A stretch of DNA of 14,243 nucleotides from CAMLOF01 sp041913045 (GTDB taxonomy: Bacteria > Pseudomonadota > Gammaproteobacteria > Burkholderiales > Burkholderiaceae_C): NCBI GenBank assembly GCA_041913045.1, contig JAYSGB010000051.1, positions 1 through 14,243 on the forward strand. The letters are read 5' to 3'. Below, one piece after another: positions 14,209 through 14,243 of this stretch. Positions within the stretch are counted from its first letter, which is position 1. Each line of letters begins with the position of its first letter. The notes below the pieces were generated by a model that ran no database searches, was not told the origin of the DNA, and saw only the letters and a list, made by a program, of their open reading frames with translations. A program made the translations under genes and the position numbers.

Positions 14209-14243
14209 GTAGCAGGTGAGCTTGGAGTCCAATCCCATGTGAC

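Noticed and set aside
1..14243. CRISPR arrays, tRNA/rRNA genes, toxin-antitoxin or phage-defence systems
   Set aside because: No regularly spaced repeats, RNA gene cores or defence-type protein motifs were seen on either strand.

Overview
This window looks like a GC-rich betaproteobacterial chromosome or catabolic island, most likely from Burkholderiales. That placement is an inference from the two Bug/TctC-type periplasmic receptors, the GcvA-like LysR regulator, the codon usage and the set of insertion sequences. Most of the intact genes form a catabolic cluster for an organic acid or sugar-derived acid. The edges and the middle of the cluster carry mobile-element debris and decayed genes.

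Left part (1-5056, minus strand). An operon runs leftward: class III CoA-transferase (3857-5056), a 156-bp gap, two tandem Bug receptors (2720-3700 and 1752-2720), a XylX-like FAH-superfamily protein (565-1752), and the start of a COG3618-type amidohydrolase/lactonase (about 326-565). The last four genes are linked by three one-base TGATG stop/start overlaps. The amidohydrolase is cut off after about 80 residues by a decayed IS5-family transposase fragment.

Centre (5057-8048). A 185-bp divergent region holds two mirror-image promoter candidates. It separates the CoA-transferase operon from a plus-strand crotonase-fold gene (5242-6021), which converges on a LysR regulator (6046-6960). Behind LysR lies about 1.1 kb without an intact gene. 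It contains a frameshifted and truncated NADP-type aldehyde dehydrogenase that resembles the second class of alpha-ketoglutarate semialdehyde (KGSA) dehydrogenase. That fragment ends against a 53-bp near-palindrome that looks like two IS21-like termini joined together.

Right part (8049-12501, plus strand). Four tightly packed genes follow: FMN-dependent alpha-hydroxyacid dehydrogenase, intact amidohydrolase/lactonase, 3-hydroxyisobutyrate-type NAD(P) dehydrogenase, and a XylA-like KGSA dehydrogenase. The gaps are 4 nt, an ATGA overlap, and 7 nt.

Right edge (12502-14243). This is layered IS debris: an IS3-family OrfB 3' remnant, an IS256-family element of about 1.3 kb whose transposase has a frameshift and an altered catalytic residue, and a truncated IS3-family OrfA.

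Working model (inference). A lactone is opened by the amidohydrolase. The acid is oxidised or dehydrated, with part of the route missing from the window. A 2-keto-3-deoxy-pentonate is dehydrated by the XylX-like enzyme to KGSA, and the XylA-like enzyme oxidises KGSA to 2-oxoglutarate. This matches the lower half of the Weimberg pathway. The CoA-transferase, the crotonase homologue and the two hydroxyacid dehydrogenases do not fit the textbook pathway, so the true substrate is open. No sugar-acid dehydratase (IlvD/Edd or enolase type) is visible.
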